A stretch of DNA of 64,000 nt from contig NC_088708.1 in assembly GCF_963576615.1 (NCBI RefSeq), positions 6,696,001 through 6,760,000 on the forward strand, written 5' to 3'. The stretch is from Watersipora subatra (Eukaryota; Bryozoa; Gymnolaemata; Cheilostomatida; Watersiporidae). A program made the position numbers and the translations under genes. The notes beneath the pieces are model-generated. The model was not told where the DNA came from. It was given only the letters and a program-made list of their open reading frames with translations, and searched no databases. This document shows positions 51,561-64,000 of this stretch, in pieces. The first letter of the stretch is position 1. Each line of letters begins with the position of its first letter.

Positions 51561-54500
51561 ATATGAAGATTGTTTGGATGATAATCAACATGCATTGTAC
51601 ATGTAGGATCTATATGTAAGCTGTTTCCTTGCCCTAGGTTAGTTAGCTTGTTTGGAAAGTCAAATAACTGATCTTCTGACAAAACGCGTCTGGTGATGTA
51701 GAAATTTAGTTCAATTCTTTAAAAAAAAAACAATTTTCTTTTCATATGCATTGACTAGAGTTAGGGAGATTGAAAAGTTTCTTGTGAATTTTAGACCAAA
51801 CTACACTCTGAGAGCAAGACAGCTAAGGCTTTGCCTGTGGGTATTTTAGAGTACATACAACCAGAATAGATATTCTCATCTCAGTAATCGACGAGTTTTA
51901 TTCAAAGATCGATTGGTTGTTCAAAGATATTTTGAAACAGTCATCAATAAAAATGTTCACATTAGGCAGTTTTCTTTGGAAATTTAGTGAAATAGAATGG
52001 TGCTGATGAGGTATTCTTATGAGGGCTATGAATAAAAGTTATGCATAGCATACAGTAAGTAGCCTGTATTGAGTGGTCAACATGAGATTTGAAGAAGCTT
52101 CAATTAACCATTTGACCAACGCAGTCCACCTGTCAGTGGACATGTGTAAAGTGTTAAGATAGCTATTACTAGACTTCCCACCACTGCACAGTTGCATTCA
52201 TTACCAAAGAGTGGTACTTTCAGAGATGCTAACATAAATTGCCACTATGTTACAATCGATTAACTTGGTTGAAAAATGTGACTTACTTGCTGAAGATAAA
52301 AGTAAATCAAGCAGCAAAAGAAGTCTTGCCATACAAAACTGAAAAAAAAAACTATTTCAAAGCCAAAGCTATCAAAATAACCTTTTTCTGAGGCTGTCAA
52401 AAGCTGTTTGTATGATGCCAAACTGATAACAAGTTGTACTTTTACCTAGATACTGATGAGATGAAACAATTTCTAGTTTTAATTTTAAATTAGTGCCCGC
52501 CATTCCTATATAAGTGTTTGGAACACAGAAATCTGTGTTTCAAACACTTAGGTAAAACACACTGCTGCAAAATATTCTATCCGTAACCAGTGACAGTCTG
52601 TGAAATTTGAGTGCACTGCTGTCGGCATTGAATACCAATATGAGGCCATTTCTACATGATCCTGTATGATGTTTTCATGAAACCTAAAAAGCACCCTTGT
52701 GGTGATACTATTTCAACAAGTATTTGTTGAACAAACATCTTCTAATCATTTATGGCCTTGTCGCATTTGTTTGTGAGTATTTTTTTATAGTGTAGTCAGA
52801 TAAATCCTTTCAAAATGAATTTTCTGCCTTTTGTTATGGATATCAGAGACCCTCGCTGTACTGGCTATATTAAAATGACTGTTATAAATATGTTTAACCT
52901 ACCAGGTGATAGCACATGTAAGTAAAATTGCATGTAATATAGTTCATTCCTCAACTCTTTCTATAGATAGTTGCGCCTTATATCATTTTAATCTTTACGG
53001 GTAACACTTAAAACTGACATGCAAATATCTACGTATATCGCCGCTACACTGATCAACTGATGAAACATTTGCTCTAATGACTAGATGTTTTTGTTTTCAA
53101 CTTTTTTTGACTTTCTCCCTCTTAAAATAGGTTTTACCTTACAATAGGTTTTTTGTTCCACGCACTTAAGATGCATTCCATGACCCTTATATGGGCCTTG
53201 GAAATGTCTGCATGTTAACATCACCAAATCTTTAGCATGACTTAATTCTATCTATGTTCTTTCCTAAATAGTTTGTTTTTGAAATTCTGATGAGAAACTT
53301 AGTTGATCACATCTAATTGCTATATTGCTACACTTGAATTATATTTGCTAGTTTTTGATGAGCAGCTCTCATATTAAGTTATTATTTACGGAACTGAAAG
53401 TTTCAACTATAGTGCTACTTGGTAGTAGATATTGTTTTTTCATGCGATTTTAATACATTCACCTGTTTTGTGTAAGACAAATGACTCATTTTTTCAAGGC
53501 TTTCTAAATATTTGGGTCCATTGAGGAGTAGCATCCTTATTATAAAACACACAAGCTACATAGTTAACTTATTCACTTGAACTTTGTTTATTTTATCTTA
53601 TTCAAGGAAAGACCGTGACATAAAGGATAGAACCACGCCCAATTGAAGTTTGAACTTCATCATAAGTGCTGACACACTTCACTTTTCATATGTTAATGAG
53701 AAAAGCAATTTGTTTTACAGCAAAACAACAATTCCTAATTTATATCGTGTAAGAATTATCAAACATCACGTTCTGACAGTTGTTCGTCTAGATGCAGATA
53801 TAAAAATTTATCTCTCACCTGGTGATTTGCTAGTCATAGTTTTTTTATATAGTGACAGAAAAATTGGCAAAAAATTTTAGTCATAGGTAATGGAATGTAA
53901 ATCGGACTTAGATTATGAATTATAGATTATATGATTATAGATTATGAATATTCTCTCCATGTGAAAAAAACAAACACTTTTATTTAATTGTGCAAAAGAA
54001 CTTCACTCTATATATAGTTATAGTGCAACATTTTTGCATGACTCATCTTGTCCAGATCTGTTGAATGTATTGTTAATTAACTCTCTAGTTTCTCATTTAA
54101 TTGGTTATGAATGTTTTAGCTGCCCAACTCTTTGTATTTAATATGAGCTCTCTTAAAAAAGACATCCTAAGAATAGATCTAATTTTCAACATTACATTAG
54201 CAGCTATTTAAATATATTCTACCACAAACTCCATGTCAAATCACATAAGGAAAGGTATTATTATACAAGGCCTTAAATTACACTCAAATATGATTTCAAA
54301 GACTCGTTTCGCACATCACGTATGCTAGTCTGAATTTATCATGGTTATCAGAGTAAATTGGTTGTCATAGCAAAATTTATAGACCCAATGGTTTCACATC
54401 TTTATATTATGTGCATACACAAGTGATGTTTTAAAGCGCTGTACTTTGGCAGTATATCATTTTTATTGTTTTCTAAATTTCTAACCAGTATTTCTGGCTT

Positions 54501-55185
54501 TTCAACCAATTTTCAAGCTTCTTTCCGTGTCCATTCACAGTTTATTTTAATACTAAGTTACATTGGCAAAGTTAGCATGAAATTGAACTTGCAAAAAATA
54601 ATAACTTTTACCCGTGATTTACTGCTAAAACTTTGCAACTAAAAATAAGAATGAATTGTCAATGACTAAAACTGCATATGAACAAAGAATTAATTCCAGT
54701 CAAACCCTTACTTATGATCACTTCAAAATATGAGTTGTCTAAGGTGAGCAATAATTTGACTTCATATTCAAAATAATTTCCAACATCTGACATTGGAACT
54801 TTCTCAAGGCAATTTCGTAAGTTTGGAACTTGTGAAGAGATTAATGAAAATTAAAAGAAAAAGATGAACAAATTTTAAAAACAAAAATAGACGCAACAAA
54901 TAATTAAAGTACATTCAGTCCCCGAAGTCTAAGGTAAAGCAGTTTATTTTGTCACCACCTCCAACTATGCATCATCTATTTCCTGTATTACAAAAGCTGT
55001 TTTAAGGGTACAGTGAAAGTAAAAAGGTTTGTATTGATCAGTATCTTATTGATTCAGCTTTCTACATTTTTTATATATTAACATATTTGTTTAATGCCGC
55101 ATTTAATCAACTGCAGTGCCCATTGATAAGCTATCATTGCCTTTTGAGATGTAGAGTGAATTAAACAAGTTCTTGTGTAATCTTA
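51561..55185. other. Intergenic AT-rich stretch, no gene seen
   Basis: Only short open frames occur; the longest, 76 codons at 53650, shows no recognisable motif. A short perfect inverted repeat (AAGTGTTTGGAACACAGA / TCTGTGTTTCAAACACTT) lies at 52512-52550. Confidence 0.5.
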
Positions 55186-56586
55186 CCGTAAAACCTCTAT
55201 TTCAATGCCATGGCGCTCTATTTTTAACCCTTCCCCTACAACGGCGGTCAAATAAAGGTGACATTTAAATAATGGCTAGCGTTGCACTTTTCAAATGACT
55301 CGTCAGAATTTTGGGAAGATAAATTTAACCCTTTTATGGGCGATACGAATGTCATTTATATTTTGCACTCTCATTCAGACGGAGTGACATTAATCCTTTT
55401 GGATGCAATAAATCTGCTAACTTACCTCCAACTTGTCAAAGATCTCTAAATAAATATGACTTGAGAAGCCCAGAAATATCTGTACCAGTTGATAGCAATT
55501 GCTTGCAATTAACCTGCAATGATATTATAGCCAGTGCCCTCCTTTGCAACTTGTTGGAGCTTCCAATATTTTTACTTTCTTTTAAAATTGAAGCCATGTT
55601 TTTATTTTACAACTATATTTAACCATAACCATGGCATAAAAGCTCATTGTAATTATTGATATCTTTGCTACAGTTTGCAGCTGAAACTAGCTTTTCATGT
55701 GCAACAGGAAAGGAGTTATGAGCTTCGATCCATTGTAAGCAGTGCTAAGATAACCGCAAGGATGCTATCAAATAATATACTGCAAATCTGCAAATTGATT
55801 TGCAAGAGCAAGTGAAATAAATAAACCATACTTATACATACATACAGAAACAAAAATTAACAATTTTGAAACAGAAATATTTACATCGTTTGTTCGACCA
55901 GCTGCCTTCAAGGTTCGGATTGCTGCTTTCAATTGAACAAACATTTTCTGGCTGTTTAATAATGTCTACAATGTCTTCTGACCTCAAATCTTCTTTTGCA
56001 CTGCTGAACTAGTCGATATTAGTATCCAAATAATTTTTTTAGCAGGGCAAAACTTTTACGCTATTGTCTTTCGCACAAATGATAAACTTCTAGCCCCATG
56101 AGAGCTAAGCACAACCTTCAGCCTAAAACTAGCCGTTCACGCACCATCGTGAATGTAAACCATTTTTCACATACGTTGAAGTATCAGACCATATTGGACA
56201 ATGAACTACTATTAACTTGTTACAGTTATTAATTATTTCTGAGGTGTTGCTTTCGAAACTTTCACGGAAAAAATGAAAAGCTTTGAAGTTGGAAAACGGA
56301 CTTTGATGTGATCAGAAACAATGAAATAATTAATTGTTATTGATGTAACCGAGTCATTATTAGTATGTTTTGTAAAAACCTTTTTACTGATCACTTACTA
56401 CTACGGCTAGGGAAAGATCAAAGAATGTCAAAGTGGCAGTCAAATGACGTGGCGGTGGTTTGGTGGTCAAATGGTGGTGGCGTTCTATTAAAGGGTGGTG
56501 CTCTATTTTTCAACCCTTTTCCTATAGTGGCAGTCAAATGGAGGTGGCATTCAAATAAAGGTGGCGTTCAATTAGAGGTTTTATAG
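55186..56586. mobile_element. 1.4-kb TA-flanked DNA element
   Basis: The left CCGTAAAACCTCTATTTCAA is inverted at the right as TTGAACGCC..CTCTATAAAACC-type sequence: the right end reads CAATTAGAGGTTTTATAG. TA flanks both ends (55184-55185 and 56587-56588). Subterminal direct repeats of AANNGAGGTGGC-type units recur at both ends. The interior has no intact ORF. A second copy ends at 10366. Confidence 0.8.
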
Positions 56587-56588
56587 TA

Positions 56589-59500
56589 TGTGATCTAACA
56601 TAATCATGATGTAACATGATAACATAAAAAGTAGTTCTGAAAATGAGTTAAATAGTACATAGAGGTTTGACAGTGCTAGGAACTCCAAAGAGCATTGAGT
56701 AAAATTTGCACATCAACTTCTGCCCCCACAAAGTTTGTTCTGGAACCATTTTCTGATACAGTTTGTAAGCACTGTTTGTAGCACCAGTATTCAAACGGGA
56801 AGAAACAAAAAATACAACAATCAGAACGCTCGATGGGGGCCCCAGAAAGTCTCAAAACACATATGTCCGGTACTACTCTAATATTTCAGATTTTACAGGG
56901 TTACATCAGTAATATTAAATATCTATTAATACGAGTGAATGATTCAAGTCTTCTGTAGCCCACAATTAGACCCTAACATCTGAGTTGCAGAATATGGACT
57001 TGTCACCAGCTGCGGCAAATAAAAGCGCCTTCACCTATATAGTAAAACTTGTGCTCTGAAATGATTGAGCCACAGCCAATAAAAAGCACTTTATTTTTAA
57101 AATCTTGCTATTTGTAGAAGTGAACACAATATTACCTCTTTTATCAACACGGACTCTGACAAAAAACAAATGAAGGACAAACCTGAGTTTATTTTTAGAA
57201 TGGGGCGCAGAATGAGCATGTTCAGTTTGACTAATTGAAAAATTTAAAAAATAACACTTTTCAGTTTTTCGTGCAACTCCACCTACACTTGCTTTTGTTG
57301 TAAACTGAACGAGAAAGACAACTTACAAACTTTAGTGACAAAAATCACCTTCCTCATATTTACGGCAAGACACATCTAAATAGTGTGTAATTTTTGTAAC
57401 TCAAGCGTACTTTTTAAAACACAAATGCACAAATTTAGTAGACACACACCCAAAAAAAACCAAAAAAATTTTTTGCTCTCCTTTTTCCATTATTTCTCCC
57501 TCTTTTGCTCTCTGTACCTCTCCTCTCTTTACCACCCTTTTTCTCCCACTTTTTTGATTACAATGTATTTAACACATAAAAAAGAGAAACCTTAATTAAT
57601 ACTATAACGCAATGAAGCAAATAGTGAACAAATCGGTGATTGCCAAAACTGCGTAAATAAAATATTTGACAAACACGCCAAAATTCTATACTAGGTAGCG
57701 CTTTTTATTATTGTTCAAAGTTTAAAGTGAATAAAATGGAGTCGAAAGTTGTAGTAACCTAAAATCTAAGAAACCCCGTTAGGCCAAAACCGCTTTTGAA
57801 ATATTAGTCTAAAGGTTTACACACAAAACAAGTAAATTTAAGAAATTTTTGTGATAAATTTAGATAAATTTTCATTGCAGCTTTTAAAACATTTTGGTTA
57901 AATTTGTGAAAACACATAAACCTTTTCTACTTCACGCATACTCTTCACAACAACCATTGTCCAGTCCTATTAGGCCTGTTTGTCGAGCAGATGATTCGAA
58001 AGTTCGAATACGTCTATGTATTTAGACCACAAAACTGCCGATCGTAGAAAAGAGTTTCATCTATTTATGTCAATGGCCCTTGTTGCTTTATAAGCTCGAG
58101 TTCCAAGTTATGTTTGCTTTGTTATTAGAATAAATAAATTCACAAACTGTTAATTTGGAAGATAGTCTACGAATGGAATGTATTTTTAGTCACGTGAGTA
58201 TGTGTTATGGTGATCCTCATCCGGGGAACTAGTACCTTACATTTTTAGTCCTAAATTGGTTTATCAATAACTAAATGCTGTTTTCAACTTTTCGAAACGA
58301 CATTACTGGAACCAAAGCAGTATTTATTGTTCAATAGTTATTTTTAGAGCATATGAGAGGCTAAATGAAATATTGTTTCATTTACAACTAAATATAGTGA
58401 AGTCGATTACATGGAATGCTTGAAACCTATCTAAATTTAACATAACTCACCATATTTACCTAGCGTGATACAATTTTTAATCCTACTAATTTCACAGCAC
58501 TTATATGCTCAGTTTCAAGTATTTGTATTCGTTAATGATATGTAGGTTTGTGGTGTGAGCATTAAATAAAATAAATTTCAACTGTCAGGCTTGTAGTATT
58601 GTATAGCATCGTTGTATTCTTAGAATAAATACGTGTTTATGCCGTTTATGCAATGCTTTGTTACTAGTATCAAGAAGTAATGCATATCTAATAAACCTAT
58701 TAATTGTTATACAGTAGTTATGAAAAAACAGTATTTTATAGCAAATTCTTGCTTTAGTTTTTCGTTTCTCCCTATCTGGCTTTCTGTAATTTTATACTTT
58801 TATTCGTTAATGTTTGTAGCTGAAGTCAGATTACCAACAACATTTTTCAAGCATTTTGCTAGATGTACGTCATTTTATTGCACAAGTTTTAACTCAAGAT
58901 GCTTGTGTCAAGAATTGAGATAAACTTTTAAAAACATCGTGTTGTTACTGCTCTCCTTCTTTAATCCGCATTGAAATATAATAAAGTGTTCTGCAAATTT
59001 GAATTTTTAGTCTGCTTGTAATAAGTATTGTGCCCCAACACAGCTTATTCTTAGTAAATATTTGAATATCAGTTTTTGTGTTTTTCTAACAATCCTAGTT
59101 TAGATTTCAGTTCGCGAACTGTCATAATTTTGTTGTGGAATGTCAAGATAGAGAATATTTTAATATTTAGGCATGTACCATGTGTAATGTAACAAAATCA
59201 TACCAACTATTTTGTAAAGCTTTATAGGGTGTGTTGTGCTTATTATTACATACCTAAAGCAACCTCGAAACTAAAATACCAAGTTTAGGTGTTACTTTTG
59301 TAAATATTATTGAGCAATATGCATGTTGACCTAATATCTAGCTATACAAGTTTGAACCGTATTGTGGTTCTATTGATCGTATCTGGTGATTTTAGAATGA
59401 GTAAAAAATGGTGGGATTTCTCAAGGTCTATTTGCTTACCCTGTACTGTATGTACTAATCATTGGTTGTAAATATCAACAGAGCCAATTATATCTCAGTG

Positions 59501-60237
59501 TAACAATCTTGTTTCGTAATCAGTAAAACAAGGTATCACAAGCGAAATTGTTGATGACAGTTTTTGACTGGTTTTAGATCTCTAAATTTCACTACTAAAG
59601 GGTTTAGGGTGTTTCGAGAAAGTGGCTCTGTGCGCCAGTGTAAGGTGTAAATGTTTTTTGTTTTGGATATCCTTGGTTTTAGTGTCATGGAGTGTTTAGG
59701 AAAAGGGGGAAAACTTTCTCAAGAATTACAGTTTGTCTTTGGCCGTTTATTAATGTGTTTGTACAACAAAACATTGTGCGGTTTTATGGATTGGATTGAA
59801 CTGCAAAAATTTTCATTTGAAATTAATATGGTGTTATTCAAAATATCATTAAATTGTACCATTTTCTTCCAATTTATTGGGAAATGTGCATTAACTAACA
59901 GCAGTGTTCATTGTTTTGTGCTTTCTGCTTTATGTATATGTGAAGTATCTAAACACCGACATCTGTGGTGATTCCATTAAAATGCTTGTATGTAACCAAC
60001 TAGTTTCCTAATGAGTAAGTACAATTTTAGGTGGAACCAATTAGCTGATCACAGGCGAGGCGTGAAAAGGATAGACTAAAGGCAGCAGATCTACCAATAT
60101 GATTGACTAGCTTCTTGTCATTCTGGAAAGTGGCCAAGACTCTAACCTAGAGACCGAACCCTTTCCTGTGTCGGCAATCCAAATGTTGTAGTTGCACTTA
60201 GTAACAACCTATCGCTTTAGTTAGTGTCGGTGTCATA
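56589..60237. other. Intergenic region before the ZFAND4-like gene
   Basis: AT-rich, no gene found. Frames at 57383, 58720 and 59651 are short, atypical in composition and lack homology that I recognise. Confidence 0.5.
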
Positions 60238-61997
60238 ATGATGGACTTGTTTATCGAAACGTTGACTGGTGCTGCATTCGAGCTGAGAGTTTCGCCATTT
60301 GAGAGCATACAAGCAGTCAAGATGAAAATTCAGAGATTGGAAGGTAAAGTTGATTACACATGTTTTTAAAGAGTTTGACCTGTTTATTTTAAATAGTTGT
60401 CCTTATAGTTATATGAGTTCTTTGTTTTATCCACTAGCCACTTGAAAGTCTGCTGTAAACTAATCAAGCATCCATGGTTTTTGCTTACTTTTTGCTTGTT
60501 CACAAAACGCTAGCAAGCAGGTCATTGGTGAATAATATATCTGTTTGATAAACAGTACTTTTGAATAAATCTTGGTGCACTCTAAGCAGCATGTTCATGT
60601 AATGCTGGTGTATTTTAAATTAGCAAGTTGAACATGGTTCTAATGTGCGCTATCATGTCGTGATTCCGCCAGCCAATACGTAATTGGTGGGTGACTGTGT
60701 TTCTTATTTGACCGTAGAAGGCTGTTTTAAAGCTCTGAGTAATCATGAGCCACAGTCGACATACTATGACAATGTTAAACTCAGCTGAAAGAGAGAAAAA
60801 GTGTAACATGAGTGTGCTACTAATAGCGCTGTCTGCGCTGCCTGCGCATGATTATTTAGAGTTTTTAGGTCAACAGCTTAGAATATACCTCCTATACAGC
60901 TTTGCAGTTTCATGTAGAATTAGGCTTAGAAAAGATGTGAAACCAATTTGCATTGTGAGAAGAAATTCACAGGATTCGAAAAGCATCCTCGATATGTATA
61001 TATTTGTTTATTACTTATATTATAACTGGCCTCTCTAATCTTTGAAAAGACACAGACATATATAGACAATAATAACATCGATTTTTGTTGATCCTGAACT
61101 GTAACCCGGTTTTTTGTGCCCCTAAAGACAATTACCGCATCTTCATATTATTTTCTACCGTCTATTGGTTTAGCTCCTTGCTGTGGACTTTACTGCTGGA
61201 CGCAATACACCTGCTGTAAACAGTTTCATTCATTGTGGCTGTGCCATGGTCATTGTTGAGTGCATTTATTATGTAAACCTTTCTTCGTATTTAAACAAAG
61301 TTTTAAAAAGATTCCGCTCTCTCTTTGATGTGGCTGGGCACTATTAAAGGAAGTGTAATTTGAGTCCGGAGTTATACTAAAATAATATTTACACTAGTTT
61401 TTTTTCATTTGCATTTTGCAAAACGGTATTTTAACCCATTATCAACTACGCATTGTTACAGCTTCCTACTTAGCTGCCAATATAAGCCAATTTGGCAAAA
61501 ATGAATAATCCCAATATTTCTAGTTTACCTCAAATTTGAGATTACTGTATTTATTTCTGTAGTATTTGCCATGTCATTAACGATAATAAAATTCTGATCA
61601 CGGATATGTCTATGAGTGTTGCTACTATAGCTATCCAAACAAGGCACAATAATATACTTGCATCGTATCGAAAAATTTGGCTGGATATGGGAAAGGCAGA
61701 GTTTGATCAGACACTAAAAATATTGAATACGATGTATGCCAAATTTTTTTCCACAAGTTCGTTACTGGAATTCAAAGTTGTTCGCTAAATAATTGTTTAT
61801 GGAAGTACATGAACTTCTCTCTCATACCCTTGAATGTTTTTTGTTGTTTTCAGGGATACCAATAAGTCAGCAGCATCTCATTTGGCAAACAGCTGAACTG
61901 GACAATGATTACTGCCTGCATGACTATGACATTCACAACGGTGCGACACTCAAGCTTGTGTTGGCCATGAGAGGAGGGCCCATCAATACTCGTCGAG
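60238..61997 (+). CDS. ZFAND4: ZFAND4 (ANUBL1)-like, 5' two coding exons
   Basis: Exon 1 is 60238-60343 (MMDLFIETLTGAAFELRVSP then FESIQAVKMKIQRLE). Exon 2 is 61854-61997 (GIPISQQHLIWQTAELDNDY then CLHDYDIHNGATLKLVLAMR and GGPINTRR). Both junctions are phase 1 with GT..AG. Together they form a ubiquitin-like fold with L-I-W-x(3)-ELDNDY in place of the LI(Y/F)xGKxLED turn of ubiquitin. The run LAMRGGPINTRR is characteristic of ZFAND4/ANUBL1. In the full protein the UBL is followed by a long linker and a C-terminal AN1 zinc finger, not present here; the gene continues past 64000. Two adjacent ATGs (60238 and 60241) could each start translation. The cellular function of the family is poorly defined. 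Confidence 0.9.
60344..61853. other. First intron of the ZFAND4-like gene
   Basis: 1.5 kb, starting GTAAAG and ending TTGTTTTCAG. The 97-codon frame at 60745 and the 60-codon frame at 61606 do not splice in phase and look like chance. Confidence 0.6.
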
Positions 61998-64000
61998 GTA
62001 TGCTGCTAATTCCCCTCATTTTTTTTCCGAGTTAGTCGTGAGAGGGGCAAGTAGCCCAAGTTCTGCAAATATCGGATTCGATGTTTAAACAACCTATAAT
62101 TTTTAATTAAACTTACCACGCCCATATATTGTACATGGAAAAATGTTAAAGCAATATTTTACATGTTTTTAGCATAAGACTACAGGAAGAGTTTTATCCT
62201 CTTGGTCGAAGATTTGCCCGTTTCTGCATTTTTGCAGTTAGAAATCTGATATTTTTTGTTCCGAGCAAATATACTATTGTTTGCCCCTAAATGCACACAT
62301 TACCTGATCCACATCTAACATGTCTCAATGTTGGATTATTTTAATCCGCTCATTCACACGTTTCTGCTTCATTACATAACACATTTCCATTGCGTTTTCT
62401 AAAGTAATCATTACAGCCAGTTTAGTTAATTTACACAGTATGCTTGAGTAGAGAGTCATTGATGGGCGTCGATGCTTACAATCATGCATGAAAATGCTTT
62501 TTTTTCCTTTTCATACACTAGCCATTTCTTGGTAATACATGGGCAGTCTGTATGCTAGGGGTAGTTATCCGTAACCACAAAGAACAAATTCGATATGAGT
62601 TTATGATGTCAAAACTTGATAGAGCGCTTGGAATTAGCCAATGAGATGCTCACCACGGAATGAGTTCCAAACAAACTCCAACGTCTTTGTACCGAGTGTC
62701 AATATCATCTTAAACATACGACGAAAACATAAGGGCTATACATGGCCTGCCTGTGTAACATTTTAAGCAATAAACGCTGCTTCAATTGTAAATTTATTTT
62801 GATTTAGTGTGACAAACCTATGTCATTCAAGAGTAATGTTGTCTACAAGTAGCTTTATAGCCACCACTTTCTTCTTTTCATCATGTTAGGAAAGTCATAG
62901 AGTCAATACAAAATAGTTCAGAACCATACCATCACAAAAGTGGACAACTCTACAAAAATTACACCAAAAACTTTCAATATATAAGCGTTAGATTTTTGCA
63001 TGCGGTCTTAAAACTTGCCTACCAACTGGTTCAAGCATTTTAAAGATTAAATCCATTCTACTGAATTCAGTTGTATAAATGGATGTATTTGTCTTTCAAG
63101 TTGCTATTTAACTAAATTGGTATTCACTCTCTGCTTCAAGTGGCCTAACTTATGCTTGTCAATGCAAGAACACTCATCTACCGACCACTGATCATCGACT
63201 GGATCTGCGTGGATACCCTGACTCCTTGTCAACCTTTCTCTATTAACAACATTCTTTAGTCTTTGCTAACATTCTCAGAAAAATGGCAACCGTATGGCTC
63301 TTTGACATTGTTGCTTTTCAGCTCACTTACTCAGGTCTAGCGAGGCAGCGGCGATTAAAATAGCGTCAGCAATCTATGCAGGGGTCCGCTTTCTTTAACT
63401 TGTAAATGCAGTTCATAAGAATTCATTATACAGCATGGTTACAGTAACTACAGCTTTTCTGCAATCCTTTGTCAGGCTAACATCTAGCTGCCCAGTATCC
63501 ATTACGCGCTCTGTTATTATATAAAATACACTGACACGCTCTTATTTTCTATAGGCACATTTCCTCTTTGTGCTTCCCATTCTTGTACGAGTGAATGATC
63601 AATTTCTAGTATGAATCAACGATAGCATCTATGTTTGCGCTGCGGATTCGGATGGACATCTTTCTCTCTTTGCAATTTATGTAGTCCTGGTATCGGCATA
63701 GCTGTTCCTCCCTGAGTAGCATAGTCATCTTGATACCTTGTAAACTCTTATACAGTGTATGTGAGTTCTGGTCATGACGAGTCCAACCATTTTGCAGAAG
63801 TGCCTTACGTCACCCAAACTGAAAATATTCTTTTTGCCAAAAGAGATGACCAGATATTACAACAATAAATTACTCATCAACATTCCCATTTTATAAATGA
63901 CAGTATCATGTGTCACGAACAACGGTTGTTAGCATGACAGTTGAGGGTCAAGGAAGCGTTATAGAACTCGGGTCTATTGCATAAGAGAAAAACTGGTATT
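61998..64000. other. Second intron of the ZFAND4-like gene, continuing off the window
   Basis: I found no acceptor plus coding stretch that continues INTRR in phase 1 with the known next segment of the family. The next exon probably lies beyond the window. Confidence 0.5.

Overview
This window is animal nuclear DNA. It is AT-rich and intron-rich, with canonical GT..AG introns, AATAAA poly(A) signals, many decayed transposons and very many tandem arrays. The protein families and the repeat types (tRNA-derived SINEs, pogo/Tigger-like, hAT and TTAA elements) fit an invertebrate. A lophotrochozoan such as a bryozoan or mollusc is my best guess, with low confidence. There are no bacterial operons, rRNA genes or CRISPR arrays.

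I reconstructed four protein-coding genes by joining exons whose splice phases agree. (1) On + at 1569-23689 lies the 3' part of a long coiled-coil gene of the MPRIP/TRIOBP (outspread) family: ten exons, start off the left edge, stop at 23689, poly(A) signal at 24043. (2) On + at 27647-31592 lies a complete nine-exon microsomal cytochrome P450 of 485 aa. It has a membrane anchor, ExxR, PDRF and a perfect Cys heme loop, but the conserved I-helix threonine is replaced by alanine. (3) On - from 50069 down to 31623 lies a complete ten-exon IGBP1/alpha4/TAP42 gene of 342 aa. It is tail-to-tail with the P450: the two stop codons are 30 bases apart. (4) On + from 60238 the first two coding exons of a ZFAND4 (ANUBL1)-like gene encode its ubiquitin-like domain and run off the right edge.

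The rest is intron and intergenic DNA filled with repeats. The best-defined mobile elements are: a 789-bp foldback element with TTAA ends (226-1014); a 941-bp hAT element with a perfect 8-bp target duplication (16782-17722); a pogo/Tigger-like element with a decayed CENP-B-type transposase nested in a second TA-flanked element, which itself split a 22-bp tandem array (18529-20543); a 2.05-kb TIR element carrying a HIRAN-like gene (12350-14402); an 871-bp TTAA element (47605-48475) with a fragment at 7085-7272; a 1.4-kb TA-flanked element (55186-56586) with a second copy ending at 10366; and several smaller inverted-repeat elements.

The genes show no sign of acting as one pathway. The most unusual items are the HIRAN-carrying transposon, the SINE whose tRNA-like head was amplified in tandem, the nested insertion history in the coiled-coil gene's introns, the 16-bp palindrome array at 40.3-40.8 kb, and the antisense P450/IGBP1 overlap.
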